The position numbers were made by a program, and so were the translations under genes. This document shows positions 25,401-32,808 of a stretch of DNA of 64,000 nt, piece after piece. Source of the DNA: UBA4417 sp964420555 (GTDB taxonomy: Bacteria > Bacteroidota > Bacteroidia > Bacteroidales > UBA4417); contig CAYQTT010000003.1 in assembly GCA_964420555.1 (NCBI GenBank), positions 1 through 64,000 of the forward strand, read 5' to 3'. Positions within the stretch are counted from its first letter, which is position 1; every line of letters begins with the position of its first letter. The notes beneath the pieces were generated by a model. That model worked only from the letters and a program-made list of their open reading frames with translations, ran no database searches and was not told where the DNA came from.

Positions 25401-26111
25401 TACCCATTCTACCGCATCATGCAACAAAGTGTGCTCGCGAAAAGTCCTTTCGTCGTCGCCATTGTAGCCATTTGGATTGGAAGTAGCATTATAGGGTTCA
25501 AAATAATTGCGGGGGTGCGTGTCGGTATAGGAATAATTAGTTGACATTGCACATGCCGGATATCCGGTTGTGCCAATAGTAAATTGTGTATAAGAAACCT
25601 CGTTGTAGTATGATTTCAGTGAAACACCAGTTGGAAGATTAAACTTGTCGTCGAATACTTGCCGGGTAGTTGTGAATTCGGTATCTCCCAAAAACTTGAT
25701 ATAGATGGAAATATTATTCATTGTCCCCAGATGAGGAGCTGAAACGGAAGAGTTGTTGTCATTTTGCACAACGTAAGCACTTTTACGGCGCAGGTATTCC
25801 CGTTTCGATACTTTAGCCCATTTCGTTAAACCCGCCGCGCGAGGATCAACATCATACACTTTATACTGCGAAGGAACAACCAGTTCGCCATTTCGTATGC
25901 CATAATAATAATACCCGTCCGATGACTGTACTATGGTATATCCTTCGGCATCGTGAAGCCAGTTGAAATATTCGTCGCCGGTAACGAAACAACTGATAAT
26001 GCGACCATCAGGTTGTGTAACCTGGTACGGTTGATTTTTGACATATGCCGCTTTTGAAAAAGGAACAAATACGATTGCCGAAAGCAAAAGAAAAAGAAAG
26101 AGTTTTTTCAT
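22413..26111 (-). CDS. secreted M6-family metalloprotease with five B-repeat-like modules and T9SS domain
   Basis: About 1232 residues from the ATG at 26111 (the longer frame to 26120 starts with TTG). A signal peptide (KKLFLFLLLSAIVFVPFSKA) precedes an M6 (InhA-like) catalytic domain with the zinc motif HEMFHALGAPDLYHY at about residues 308-322. A fibronectin-type-III-like region and a MAM/jelly-roll-like region (about 600-780) follow, then five modules of about 72 residues each ending in an NRVLVANF-like strand and containing the WTENGxxVS motif, akin to divergent InlB B-repeats. A type A sorting domain (FNLYPNPTDAIVYLE ... VYAIQITARDGRVMTRKVVLKK) ends it. It should be an extracellular protease exported by T9SS. 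Confidence 0.9.
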   Translation of the reverse strand: MKKLFLFLLLSAIVFVPFSKAAYVKNQPYQVTQPDGRIISCFVTGDEYFNWLHDAEGYTIVQSSDGYYYYGIRNGELVVPSQYKVYDVDPRAAGLTKWAKVSKREYLRRKSAYVVQNDNNSSVSAPHLGTMNNISIYIKFLGDTEFTTTRQVFDDKFNLPTGVSLKSYYNEVSYTQFTIGTTGYPACAMSTNYSYTDTHPRNYFEPYNATSNPNGYNGDDERTFREHTLLHDAVEWVNANSPVPPALVIDGDLDGRVDNVCFIVRGGNGAWASLLWAHRWALYSIPTYINGKQVWDYTFQPESQVDVQTLCHEMFHALGAPDLYHYDDGGLNISPVSEWDLMESGGGHMGAYMKWKYSDNSWITSIPEITTSGTYTLQPLTSSTNNCYKIASLNSATEFFIVEYRKATGTFEGTLPGSGLIVYRIDPSLDGNADGPPDEVYAYRPNGTPSVNGSPWSAYYSLESGRTAINDATNPSSFLQNGSPGGLNISNVTSAGSTISFTVGLTTVASPSSFTATPVSTSQIDLAWQKNGSNNNVVLAYSTSPTFGSPQTGTAYSAGNTIAGGGTVLYSGSGSAFQHSALSISTTYYYKLWSVDGSLTYSNGVIANATTLCGITNLPYTQIFTGSNLPACWSQQASGTGATSSWSVSATSNAGGSASEMKSDWQQINPGTTRLITPSFNTSGLTQLNLSFRHMLDDYAPGATLRVQSSSNGTTWTNEAWSLATVSNSNVGPALVNTTVTSNLNSPVTYIAFTIEGDLYQYDNWFIDDVTIQDGGSQSYSISTSSNPAPGGTTSGGGNYVTGQTVTVIATPSGSYNFLNWTEGANIVSTDATYSFTASANRVLVANFSMNQITVSTSSNPPTGGSTTGSGTYAIGNQVTVTASPATGYDFVNWTQNGNVVSTSASYVFTAAGSVNLVANFVVQQFTISTSSNPIAGGSTSGGGVFSYNASVTVTAVASSGWDFTGWFENGSMVSGSNSYSFNALQNRNLEAQFLQQIQIYSVTVSANPVQAGVVSGGGSATAGSQVTVQATANPAWKFINWTENGSMVSTDPIYTFTISGNRVLVANFVEILTVTTVVNPANSGYVTGDGEFVFGTTVTLQAIANPGFKFYSWTENGNVVSNNAVYSFSATVNRTLVANFLSTVGIPESEKNAFNLYPNPTDAIVYLETPGSSVQKVLVTDPSGRMVFQIFPSESESRVSLDLSGLRNGVYAIQITARDGRVMTRKVVLKK

Positions 26112-26487
26112 GAAGTACAAATTGACTGTAGTTGTTTATAGGGATAGAATGAGAATATTTTCGATTGTTACAAGGAAGAATTTTAGTTGTTGTATGAGAT
26201 TTAATAGCTCTTACAGGGTATAAGTAATACAAAAATCAGAAATATTTTTCAACATTGTATCCATTGTAACGAAATATATAAAAACAAGCGTGAAAGTTGT
26301 ATACCGGAACCATCTTACAGACTGATCCGGACAATAATCAGCAATACCATTCCAGTCAACGGATAATAATCAGATTTGCTTTCCGTATTTTACTGAAATT
26401 TAAAAAAAAGTACACAAAAAGCATCAGGGAAATGGATAAAATTCCTTTACATTTGCTCAAAACAAATCCCTAAAAAAACCTACTGTT
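26112..26487. other. divergent promoter region of the M6 protease and pnt operon
   Basis: About 375 bp, AT-rich, no gene. Only the -7 box of pntAA (26448-26455) is recognisable. Confidence 0.5.
26448..26455 (+). promoter_or_regulatory. -7 element of the pnt operon
   Basis: TACATTTG matches TAnnTTTG, 32 nt upstream of the ATG at 26488. No clear -33 element. Confidence 0.4.
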
Positions 26488-27615
26488 ATGACAATAGGAA
26501 TACTTAAAGAAATTACAGGCGAAAACCGGGTGGCGATGCTTCCGGAGAGTGTCGCTACGCTGGTAAAAATGAATGTTGCCATGCTCGTCGAAACCGGGGC
26601 AGGGCTTACCGCTTTTGCTTCGGATAAAGAATATACCGAAGCCGGCGCAACCATTGATACCAAAGAAAAAGTTATTGCGGGGGCTGACCTTCTGATCAAA
26701 ATCCAGCCTCCTACTGCCGATGAACTTGCCATTATGAAAGATGGACAAGTGATTATGGCGGTGCTGAATCCGTATTTTAATTTCGACCTTGTAAAACAGC
26801 TTGCTGCCAAAAACATTACGGGTTTCAGTATGGATGTGGTTCCGCGTACCACCCGCGCCCAGGCGATGGATATTTTGTCGTCGATGGCAACGGTTGCCGG
26901 TTACAAAGCAGTACTTACTGCCGCCAACACCTTACCGAAATTCTTCCCGATGTTTATGACCGCTGCCGGAACCATTAAGCCTGCCAATATGCTTATTTTA
27001 GGAGCAGGCGTTGCAGGCTTGCAGGCTATTGCCACTTCGCGGAAACTTGGAGCAGTAGTTTATGTTTTCGATGTGAGAGCTGCCGTGAAAGAAGAAGTTG
27101 TTGGACTGGGTGGGAAATTTGTTGAAGTAGAAGGCGCAATCGACGACAAAGCTGCCGGAGGGTATGCCGTTGAACAAACTGATGAATTCAAAGCCCGGCA
27201 GGCACAGGCTATTCACGATCAGGCTGTTAAATCGGATGTCGTTATCTGTACCGCACAAATTCCGGGCAGGCGTGCTCCGCTCCTGCTTAAAAAAGAAACA
27301 GTAGAAGCAATGAAACCAGGATCGGTTATTATCGACCTTGCAGCATCAACAGGTGGAAACTGTGAATTAACAAAGGACAATCAGACTGTTGTTCACAATG
27401 GTGTTAAAATTATCGGAAACTCGCAACTGCCAACCGATATGCCTACCGATGCCAGCCGCATGTATGGAAAAAATATGATCAATTTCCTGAAACTTATTAT
27501 CACCAAGGAAGGTGCGATGAACCTGAACTGGGACGATGATATTGTAAAAGGCACAGCAGTTACACATGGCAAAGAGATCGTTCACGAAAGAGTTAAATCA
27601 GTAATCAATTCATAA
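26488..27615 (+). CDS. pntAA: NAD(P) transhydrogenase subunit alpha part 1 (NAD-binding domain I)
   Basis: A 375-residue soluble subunit of the proton-translocating transhydrogenase, homologous to the first part of E. coli PntA and to alanine dehydrogenase. Start MTIGILKEITGENRVAMLPE, NAD-binding glycine motif ILGAGVAGLQAIATSRKLGA at about residues 171-190, and the mobile-loop region near DEFKARQAQAIHDQ. It binds NAD(H) and exchanges hydride with subunit beta, coupled to proton flow. It forms an operon with pntAB (12 bp gap) and pntB; the alpha subunit is split, as is common outside enterobacteria. Confidence 0.95.
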   Translation: MTIGILKEITGENRVAMLPESVATLVKMNVAMLVETGAGLTAFASDKEYTEAGATIDTKEKVIAGADLLIKIQPPTADELAIMKDGQVIMAVLNPYFNFDLVKQLAAKNITGFSMDVVPRTTRAQAMDILSSMATVAGYKAVLTAANTLPKFFPMFMTAAGTIKPANMLILGAGVAGLQAIATSRKLGAVVYVFDVRAAVKEEVVGLGGKFVEVEGAIDDKAAGGYAVEQTDEFKARQAQAIHDQAVKSDVVICTAQIPGRRAPLLLKKETVEAMKPGSVIIDLAASTGGNCELTKDNQTVVHNGVKIIGNSQLPTDMPTDASRMYGKNMINFLKLIITKEGAMNLNWDDDIVKGTAVTHGKEIVHERVKSVINS

Positions 27616-27627
27616 TTAAAAGAAACT

Positions 27628-27933
27628 ATGGAAGATGTCCTAAGATTTTTCCTCGAATACAAAGACATGATTTTTATCATTGTACTTTCTGTATTCCTTG
27701 GAATAGAAGTTATATCGCACGTTCCTGCGGTACTTCACACTCCGCTGATGTCGGGAAGTAACGCTATTCACGGTGTTGTAATTATCGGTGCCATTATTGT
27801 AATGGGCCATGCCGAAAGTACTCTTGCGCTGATATTCGGTTTTGTTGCCGTAATACTTGGTACACTGAATGTTGTAGGTGGATTTGTTGTTACCGACCGC
27901 ATGCTCGAAATGTTTAAGAAAAAGAAAAAATAA
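27628..27933 (+). CDS. pntAB: NAD(P) transhydrogenase subunit alpha part 2 (membrane)
   Basis: A 101-residue membrane subunit equivalent to the C-terminal membrane part of PntA. Three hydrophobic segments are visible (about 13-32, 43-66, 69-88), with HVPAVLHTPLMSGSNAIHGV between the first two, which is the conserved family signature. It anchors the NAD-binding subunit and contributes to proton translocation. It starts 12 nt after pntAA and ends 11 nt before pntB, so it is co-transcribed. Confidence 0.95.
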   Translation: MEDVLRFFLEYKDMIFIIVLSVFLGIEVISHVPAVLHTPLMSGSNAIHGVVIIGAIIVMGHAESTLALIFGFVAVILGTLNVVGGFVVTDRMLEMFKKKKK

Positions 27934-27944
27934 GGAGATAAATC

Positions 27945-29420
27945 ATGGAAACAATTACAAAACTCATTGAATTTTCCAGCGAAATCTCCATTCTTGAGAT
28001 TTCTTACATTTTAGCCTCCATACTTTTTATTTTAGGGCTAAAAAAACTCAGCCATCCTGCAACAGCACGTGCCGGAAACCTTTGGGCCGCTGCAGGTATG
28101 GGAGCAGCCATCCTGTTCACTATTCTTTTTCACAAAACAAATATTGAGCAGCCCGACGGCACCATCATTTCCAAAGGAATTGGTAATGTAATATGGATTG
28201 TTATTGCTCTTGCCATTGGCTCCTTTATCGGCTGGTATGCTTCCATAAAAGTTAAAATGACTGCCATGCCGCAGATGGTTTCCATTTTTAACGGAATGGG
28301 CGGTGCCTGCGCTGCGCTTATTTCGCTTATGGAATTTCCGAATATGCAAAATCACCTTGCCGAAACCGGAGCAGCACATATGCTAACCGGCGAAGGAATT
28401 GCAATTCTGCTGGGGCTTATGATCGGAGGCGTTTCGTTTGCCGGTAGTATGATTGCTTTCGGGAAACTGGATGGACGCATTGGCGATTTTAAACATCCAA
28501 TACTTCGGATTGTAAACCTCACATTTCTGGTTGGATTGTTTGTTGCCCTGGTGTTAATACTTTTCATGAAACCCGAAGAAGGCAATAACCTGCCGATATA
28601 CATCTTTGCTGTAGCAGCGCTTATATATGGTGTAACTTTCGTAATGCCCATTGGCGGAGCGGATATGCCTGTTGTAATTTCATTGCTGAACTCCTTTACG
28701 GGTGTTGCGGCTGCTATGGGTGGATTCCTTTACGGAAACCAGGCTATGCTTACCGGCGGTATTCTTGTCGGATCGTCGGGAACCATTCTCACCATATTGA
28801 TGTGTAATGCAATGAACCGTTCGCTGTTGAATGTGATTATCGGTGCATTTGGCGTTGCCGGTGCCGCCGGAACCGAAGACAGCGACAAAACGGTTAAGGA
28901 AATCTCACTCAGCGATGCAGCAGTTCTGCTGAGCTACTCGCAAAAAGTATTTATCGTTCCCGGTTACGGTCTTGCTGTTGCACAGGCTCAGCATCTCTGT
29001 CACGAGCTCGATAACCTCCTGGCCAGCAAAGGCGTTGAAGTAAAATATGCCATTCACCCTGTAGCCGGTCGTATGCCGGGACACATGAATGTACTACTTG
29101 CTGAAGCCGATGTTCCTTACGAAAAACTCGTTGAAATGGAAGATGCCAACAACGAAATGTCGAATACCGATGTGGTGATTGTAATTGGTGCCAACGACGT
29201 TGTTAACCCCGCTGCAGAGGATGATCCATCGAGCCCTATTTACGGAATGCCGATCATTAAAGCCCTGGACGCTAAAAATGTAATCGTAATGAAACGAAGC
29301 ATGGCTGCAGGTTATGCCGCAATCCCAAACAACCTCTTCTACCACCAGAAAAACCGTATGTTGTTTGGCGACGCCAAGGCTACTTTGCAAAAACTGGTTG
29401 CAGAAATTAAAAGTTTATAA
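27945..29420 (+). CDS. pntB: NAD(P) transhydrogenase subunit beta
   Basis: A 491-residue protein. Residues 1-290 hold about nine membrane helices (e.g. MVSIFNGMGGACAALISLME, and GGADMPVVISLLNSFTGVAAA), followed by the NADP-binding domain III (VPGYGLAVAQAQH at about 345, GRMPGHMNVLLAEADVPY, and GANDVVNPAAEDDPSSPIYG). It carries the proton channel and transfers hydride to NADP. Length and motifs fit PntB. Last gene of the operon; a terminator follows at 29467. Confidence 0.95.
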   Translation: METITKLIEFSSEISILEISYILASILFILGLKKLSHPATARAGNLWAAAGMGAAILFTILFHKTNIEQPDGTIISKGIGNVIWIVIALAIGSFIGWYASIKVKMTAMPQMVSIFNGMGGACAALISLMEFPNMQNHLAETGAAHMLTGEGIAILLGLMIGGVSFAGSMIAFGKLDGRIGDFKHPILRIVNLTFLVGLFVALVLILFMKPEEGNNLPIYIFAVAALIYGVTFVMPIGGADMPVVISLLNSFTGVAAAMGGFLYGNQAMLTGGILVGSSGTILTILMCNAMNRSLLNVIIGAFGVAGAAGTEDSDKTVKEISLSDAAVLLSYSQKVFIVPGYGLAVAQAQHLCHELDNLLASKGVEVKYAIHPVAGRMPGHMNVLLAEADVPYEKLVEMEDANNEMSNTDVVIVIGANDVVNPAAEDDPSSPIYGMPIIKALDAKNVIVMKRSMAAGYAAIPNNLFYHQKNRMLFGDAKATLQKLVAEIKSL

Positions 29421-29466
29421 TTTAAGTCACAGGGAGATTTAGAATCTTCCAATGAATTTTGATGAG

Positions 29467-29506
29467 AAAAATCCGGTGAAGGTTCAATCTTTTGCCGGAT
29501 TTTTTA
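29467..29506 (+). terminator. rho-independent terminator of the pnt operon
   Basis: AAAAATCCGG (29467-29476) pairs with CCGGATTTTT (29495-29504), with T-rich sequence following. Confidence 0.85.
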
Positions 29507-29674
29507 TTTTCACGCAATATTGATTAATCATTTTATTAAACTCTAACATTTAAGCTAAACACAGAAAGAGTCAGTTCAAGTATCTGTTTTTAAACAATTT
29601 AACTATAATTCTTATCTTTATGATAAAGCTTAACTTTCTTTTATTTATAAAATTTATCATCTCTGAAAAAAAAT

Positions 29675-29722
29675 ATGACGTATTTTAACGTCGTATTAAA
29701 TTATGTCGTATTTTTGCGTCAT
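29675..29722. promoter_or_regulatory. arsR promoter with repeated GTATTTT-NN-CGTC operator motifs
   Basis: TATTTTTG at 29709-29716 is a -7 box. GTATTTTNNCGTC occurs twice (29680-29692 and 29708-29720, 28 bp apart) and the outer ATGACG (29675-29680) and CGTCAT (29717-29722) are inverted. The second copy covers the -7 box, the classic position for an autoregulating ArsR repressor. The remaining 29507-29674 is AT-rich without a gene. Confidence 0.55.
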
Positions 29723-29736
29723 CAAAATACAAAAGA

Positions 29737-30063
29737 ATGGCTAAAACAGAATTATTTGACAAATCGTTACAGCAAACGGCTCTTTACTTTAAAGTTTTGT
29801 CGCATCCTGCGAGGCTGGCAATAATCAATTACCTTTCTGAAACCGGCACCTGCATCAACGGCGATATCACCGAAGAATTGCCACTCAGCCGCACTACAGT
29901 AAGTCAGCACCTGCACGAGTTAAAAACATGTAAACTCATTCAGGGAACGGTTGACGGCGTAAAAGTCAACTATTGTATTGACCCAGAAGGAGTGGAAAAC
30001 GTAATTAAAACACTGAAGGAAATGATAGCTACCCTCGAAAAATCAAAAACATGTAATTGTTAA
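29737..30063 (+). CDS. arsR: ArsR/SmtB-family repressor
   Basis: A 108-residue winged-helix protein: YFKVLSHPARLAIINYLSE is the ArsR dimer/helix region and LSRTTVSQHLHELKTCKLI the recognition helix. Cysteines at TGTCINGD, at ELKTCKLIQ, in NYCID and in the C-terminal CNC could bind arsenite or another metal(loid), although the canonical ELCVCDL motif is missing. It should repress this operon until metalloid binds. It starts 20 nt after a -7 box embedded in repeat motifs. The operon continues with a C_GCAxxG_C_C protein and ArsM, which supports an arsenic role. Confidence 0.9.
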   Translation: MAKTELFDKSLQQTALYFKVLSHPARLAIINYLSETGTCINGDITEELPLSRTTVSQHLHELKTCKLIQGTVDGVKVNYCIDPEGVENVIKTLKEMIATLEKSKTCNC

Positions 30064-30099
30064 TAAGCACCAGATTAAATCACTTAAATAAATAAATGT

Positions 30100-30549
30100 A
30101 TGGATCGGTCTGAAAAAGCGTTGAATTATTTCGATAACCATTTTAATTGCTCACAATCTGTATTAACTGCTTTTGCTGATGAACTGGGATTGTCGGAAGA
30201 CGAGTCTCTTCGCGTAGCATGTGCCTTCGGAGGCGGTATGGGCCGGCAGCAGTTTACCTGCGGAGCCGTTACGGGAGCATCAATGGCAATAGGGTTAAAA
30301 TTCGGTAAAGGCAAAAATGACAGCGACGAAAATAAAGCAGAAACGTATGAAAAAACGGTAACTCTATTCAATGAGTTTACACGATTGCATGGATCAACGA
30401 ATTGCCGCACCCTGCTGAATGACCTTAACATGAACGACGCCAAGGATTTAGACACCATTAACGAACAGAATCTTTTTCATAACAATTGCAGGAAATATGT
30501 AAGTGATGCTGTTCGACTGACTGAAAAAATAATAGAAACCTTAAAATAA
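30100..30549 (+). CDS. C_GCAxxG_C_C family redox-type protein
   Basis: A 149-residue cysteine-patterned protein: NCSQSVLTAF near residue 13, RVACAFGGGMGRQQFTCGA near residues 40-59 (the CAxGGG...C...GA signature), NCRTLL near 107 and NNCRKYV near 130. The family is thought to be redox active and often sits beside metal or arsenic genes; its reaction is not established. It begins 36 nt after arsR and ends 6 nt before arsM. Confidence 0.9.
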   Translation: MDRSEKALNYFDNHFNCSQSVLTAFADELGLSEDESLRVACAFGGGMGRQQFTCGAVTGASMAIGLKFGKGKNDSDENKAETYEKTVTLFNEFTRLHGSTNCRTLLNDLNMNDAKDLDTINEQNLFHNNCRKYVSDAVRLTEKIIETLK

Positions 30550-30555
30550 AATCTC

Positions 30556-31386
30556 ATGGATACCATTAAAGACATCGTAAAAGAAAAGTATAGCGCAATT
30601 GCGAAACAAACCAAACAGGAAAATGAATCGTCGTGCTGTGGTGCAACTTCATGTTGTTCAGTTGTCGATTATACCGTTTTTAGCGAAAACTACGATAAAT
30701 TAGAAGGCTACAACCCGGATGCTGACCTTGGTTTGGGTTGCGGACTGCCAACCGAATTTGCAGGAATACAACCCGGCAACTCTGTGCTCGATCTGGGTTC
30801 GGGTGCCGGTAACGATTGCTTTGTAGCCCGTGCCCTTGTTGGCGAAACCGGTTACGTTGCAGGCATTGATTTTACGGAAGCTATGATTGAAAAGGCTCGC
30901 GAAAATGCCCGCAAACTGGGTTATTCGAACGTTGATTTTATACTTGGCGATATTGAAGATATTCCTGTGAAATTTGGCGTTGTTGATGTGGTTGTAAGCA
31001 ACTGTGTGCTCAACCTGGTTCCTGACAAGCCAAAAGCTTTTTCAGAAATCTTCAGGGTGCTGAAACAAGGCGGTCATTTCTGTATATCAGATGTAGTGCT
31101 TGAAGGCGAATTACCACAGGGACTTAAAGAAGATGCTACCATGTATGCTGGTTGTGTTTCAGGAGCGCTGGAACGTAGCGAATATCTCAAAATAATTTCC
31201 GAAGCAGGTTTTAAGAATGTTGAGATCAAAAAAGAAAAGAAAATTGAACTTCCTGACGAATTGCTGCTAACTTATATGTCAGCAGATGAATTAGAACAAT
31301 TTAAAAACGGAAGCACAGGTATTTTCAGCATCACTGTTACAGGCGACAAACCTGAAGGTTGCGGATGTAATTGTGGATGTTCGTAA
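30556..31386 (+). CDS. arsM: arsenite S-adenosylmethionine methyltransferase
   Basis: A 276-residue methyltransferase. N-terminal SCCGATSCC supplies thiols; then YNPDADLGLGCGLPTEFA, the ArsM signature, SAM motif VLDLGSGAGNDCFVA (about 78-92), NCVLNLVPDKPKAFSEIFRV, and MYAGCVSGAL. The cysteines in GLGCGLP, SNCVLNL and YAGCVSGA correspond to the arsenite-binding ones. The C-terminus ends in CGCNCGCS. It methylates arsenite to methylated, partly volatile species. No arsenite efflux gene (arsB/acr3) or arsenate reductase is present nearby, so detoxification here would rest on methylation. Family identification is firm. Confidence 0.95.
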   Translation: MDTIKDIVKEKYSAIAKQTKQENESSCCGATSCCSVVDYTVFSENYDKLEGYNPDADLGLGCGLPTEFAGIQPGNSVLDLGSGAGNDCFVARALVGETGYVAGIDFTEAMIEKARENARKLGYSNVDFILGDIEDIPVKFGVVDVVVSNCVLNLVPDKPKAFSEIFRVLKQGGHFCISDVVLEGELPQGLKEDATMYAGCVSGALERSEYLKIISEAGFKNVEIKKEKKIELPDELLLTYMSADELEQFKNGSTGIFSITVTGDKPEGCGCNCGCS

Positions 31387-31451
31387 TAAAGTGAAAAGCC
31401 GGGATTAATTTTCTTACATCATCGTCATATTAAAAATGACACTAATCCTTT

Positions 31452-31673
31452 TCATCTTTTTTGCGTCAGATAAGCAATCAACACATAAATTGCAGCTGTT
31501 AAAATAACATGTAACGTAATATCAGCGAGTGTTTCGTTCAGTTCGAGTGATTGCCGTAAAATCCGGATTACCGAAAACACGATGTATGCGAAAGCCGCTA
31601 TAGTAAACACCCATCCATAAAATGAAATTGGCTTGTAAAATCTGCGTGTGCGGACGAACCAGGCCTTTTTCAT
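31452..31673 (-). CDS. small membrane protein of unknown function
   Basis: A 73-residue protein with two hydrophobic segments (about residues 20-38, FYGWVFTIAAFAYIVFSVI, and 50-68, ITLHVILTAAIYVLIAYL), basic N-terminus (KKAWFVRTRRFYK). It overlaps the end of the VOC gene by 4 nt (ATGA), indicating one transcript. Start at the ATG ending at 31673. I do not recognise the family. Confidence 0.65.
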   Translation of the reverse strand: MKKAWFVRTRRFYKPISFYGWVFTIAAFAYIVFSVIRILRQSLELNETLADITLHVILTAAIYVLIAYLTQKR

Positions 31674-32047
31674 TTCAGGTTGTTTAAATCAATTTCCTGC
31701 CCGAACTGGAGTATATATTTGTTGTTGTCGTAAATGGCAAATTCACGCATCCCATACTCGAAATTATCGATAGGATATACTACTTCAACACTGTCTTTCA
31801 GCTCTTTCCATAATTTATCCACATCATCGGTATGAATATAAATGGTGCCGGTAAACTGCGCTTCCTTAAATTCGGGGTGCGAACGGGGCACAGCCAGCAT
31901 TATCTGTATATTATCACGGCTAAGCGAAGCCCAGCCAATATCCTCGTGCAGTTCGTCGCATTTAAATTTTAAAACACTGGTATAAAACCCAACCGTAAGA
32001 TTAAGGTGTTTCGTCCAGAGCATCGGGGCAAGTCCTAAAAGTTTCAT
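31670..32047 (-). CDS. VOC-family (glyoxalase/bleomycin-resistance-like) protein
   Basis: About 125 residues from the ATG at 32047 (the longer frame to 32077 begins with TTG). The start MKLLGLAPMLWTKHLNLTVGFYTSVLKF, then DNIQIMLAVP, TGTIYIHTDDVDKLWKELK and REFAIYDNNKYILQFGQ are typical of one VOC domain pair. His/Glu metal ligands are not obvious beyond IHTDDV. The substrate is unknown. It overlaps the small membrane protein gene by 4 nt. Confidence 0.85.
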   Translation of the reverse strand: MKLLGLAPMLWTKHLNLTVGFYTSVLKFKCDELHEDIGWASLSRDNIQIMLAVPRSHPEFKEAQFTGTIYIHTDDVDKLWKELKDSVEVVYPIDNFEYGMREFAIYDNNKYILQFGQEIDLNNLK

Positions 32048-32292
32048 AGTTTTGAATGTTAAAACCGGGTAACTCAATTTCGCAATAAAGGTACAAATGC
32101 TGATAATACAGAAGCCAGGTTAAAATTTAATTTCTCCTGAAATATCTGAATTAGTAGTTTAAATTTCATCATCGTAAATTACCATAATAGAAAACCACAC
32201 TAAAAATTTATGGCTCAGAACATTATTAAAGTATAAAATGTTAATGAATAATATTCTGACTATAACTGCAGATTCACCAACATTTGATTACA

Positions 32293-32673
32293 ATGGACAA
32301 TTTCAGTAACAGCATTGATGTTTACATAAGTGGTTTCCCTGAAAACATTCAGACTATACTCGAAGAAATCAGGAAAACCATAAGGCATGCAGCGCCTGAA
32401 GCTCAGGAAGCAATAAGCTATGGAATACCTACTTTCGTTTTCCATGGCAACCTGGTACATTTTGCTGCCAATAAAAAGCATATTGGTTTTTACCCGGCTC
32501 CATCAGGGATTGACGCTTTTAAAACAGAACTATCTGTTTACAAGGGAGCAAAAGGCTCAGTTCAGTTTCCGATTGACAAACCCATGCCGCTGGAACTTAT
32601 AGCTGAAATTGTTAAATTCAGGGTTTTGGAGAACCATGAACGTGTAAAAGCAAAAAAGCAGAAGAAAAAATAA
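32293..32673 (+). CDS. DUF1801 (YdhG/frataxin-like) protein
   Basis: About 126 residues from the ATG at 32293 (the frame extends to a TTG at 32284). Blocks VDVYISGFPENIQTILEEIR, EAQEAISYGIPTF and FAANKKHIGFYPAPSG identify the DUF1801 family, related in fold to frataxin-like iron-binding proteins. The C-terminus is strongly basic (HERVKAKKQKKK). Cytoplasmic; role uncertain. Single gene; neighbours give no clue. Confidence 0.85.
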   Translation: MDNFSNSIDVYISGFPENIQTILEEIRKTIRHAAPEAQEAISYGIPTFVFHGNLVHFAANKKHIGFYPAPSGIDAFKTELSVYKGAKGSVQFPIDKPMPLELIAEIVKFRVLENHERVKAKKQKKK

Positions 32674-32808
32674 TGCAGCATAAAATCGCTATTTTTGTTT
32701 TACTGTTACAACTTGAAGCTATTTCAGACCTAAATAATAACAGCAGGGAATAACCCGGCACTTTCAGAATTGTATATTTTTAATTGACTGGTAATAGATA
32801 TTTCATAC

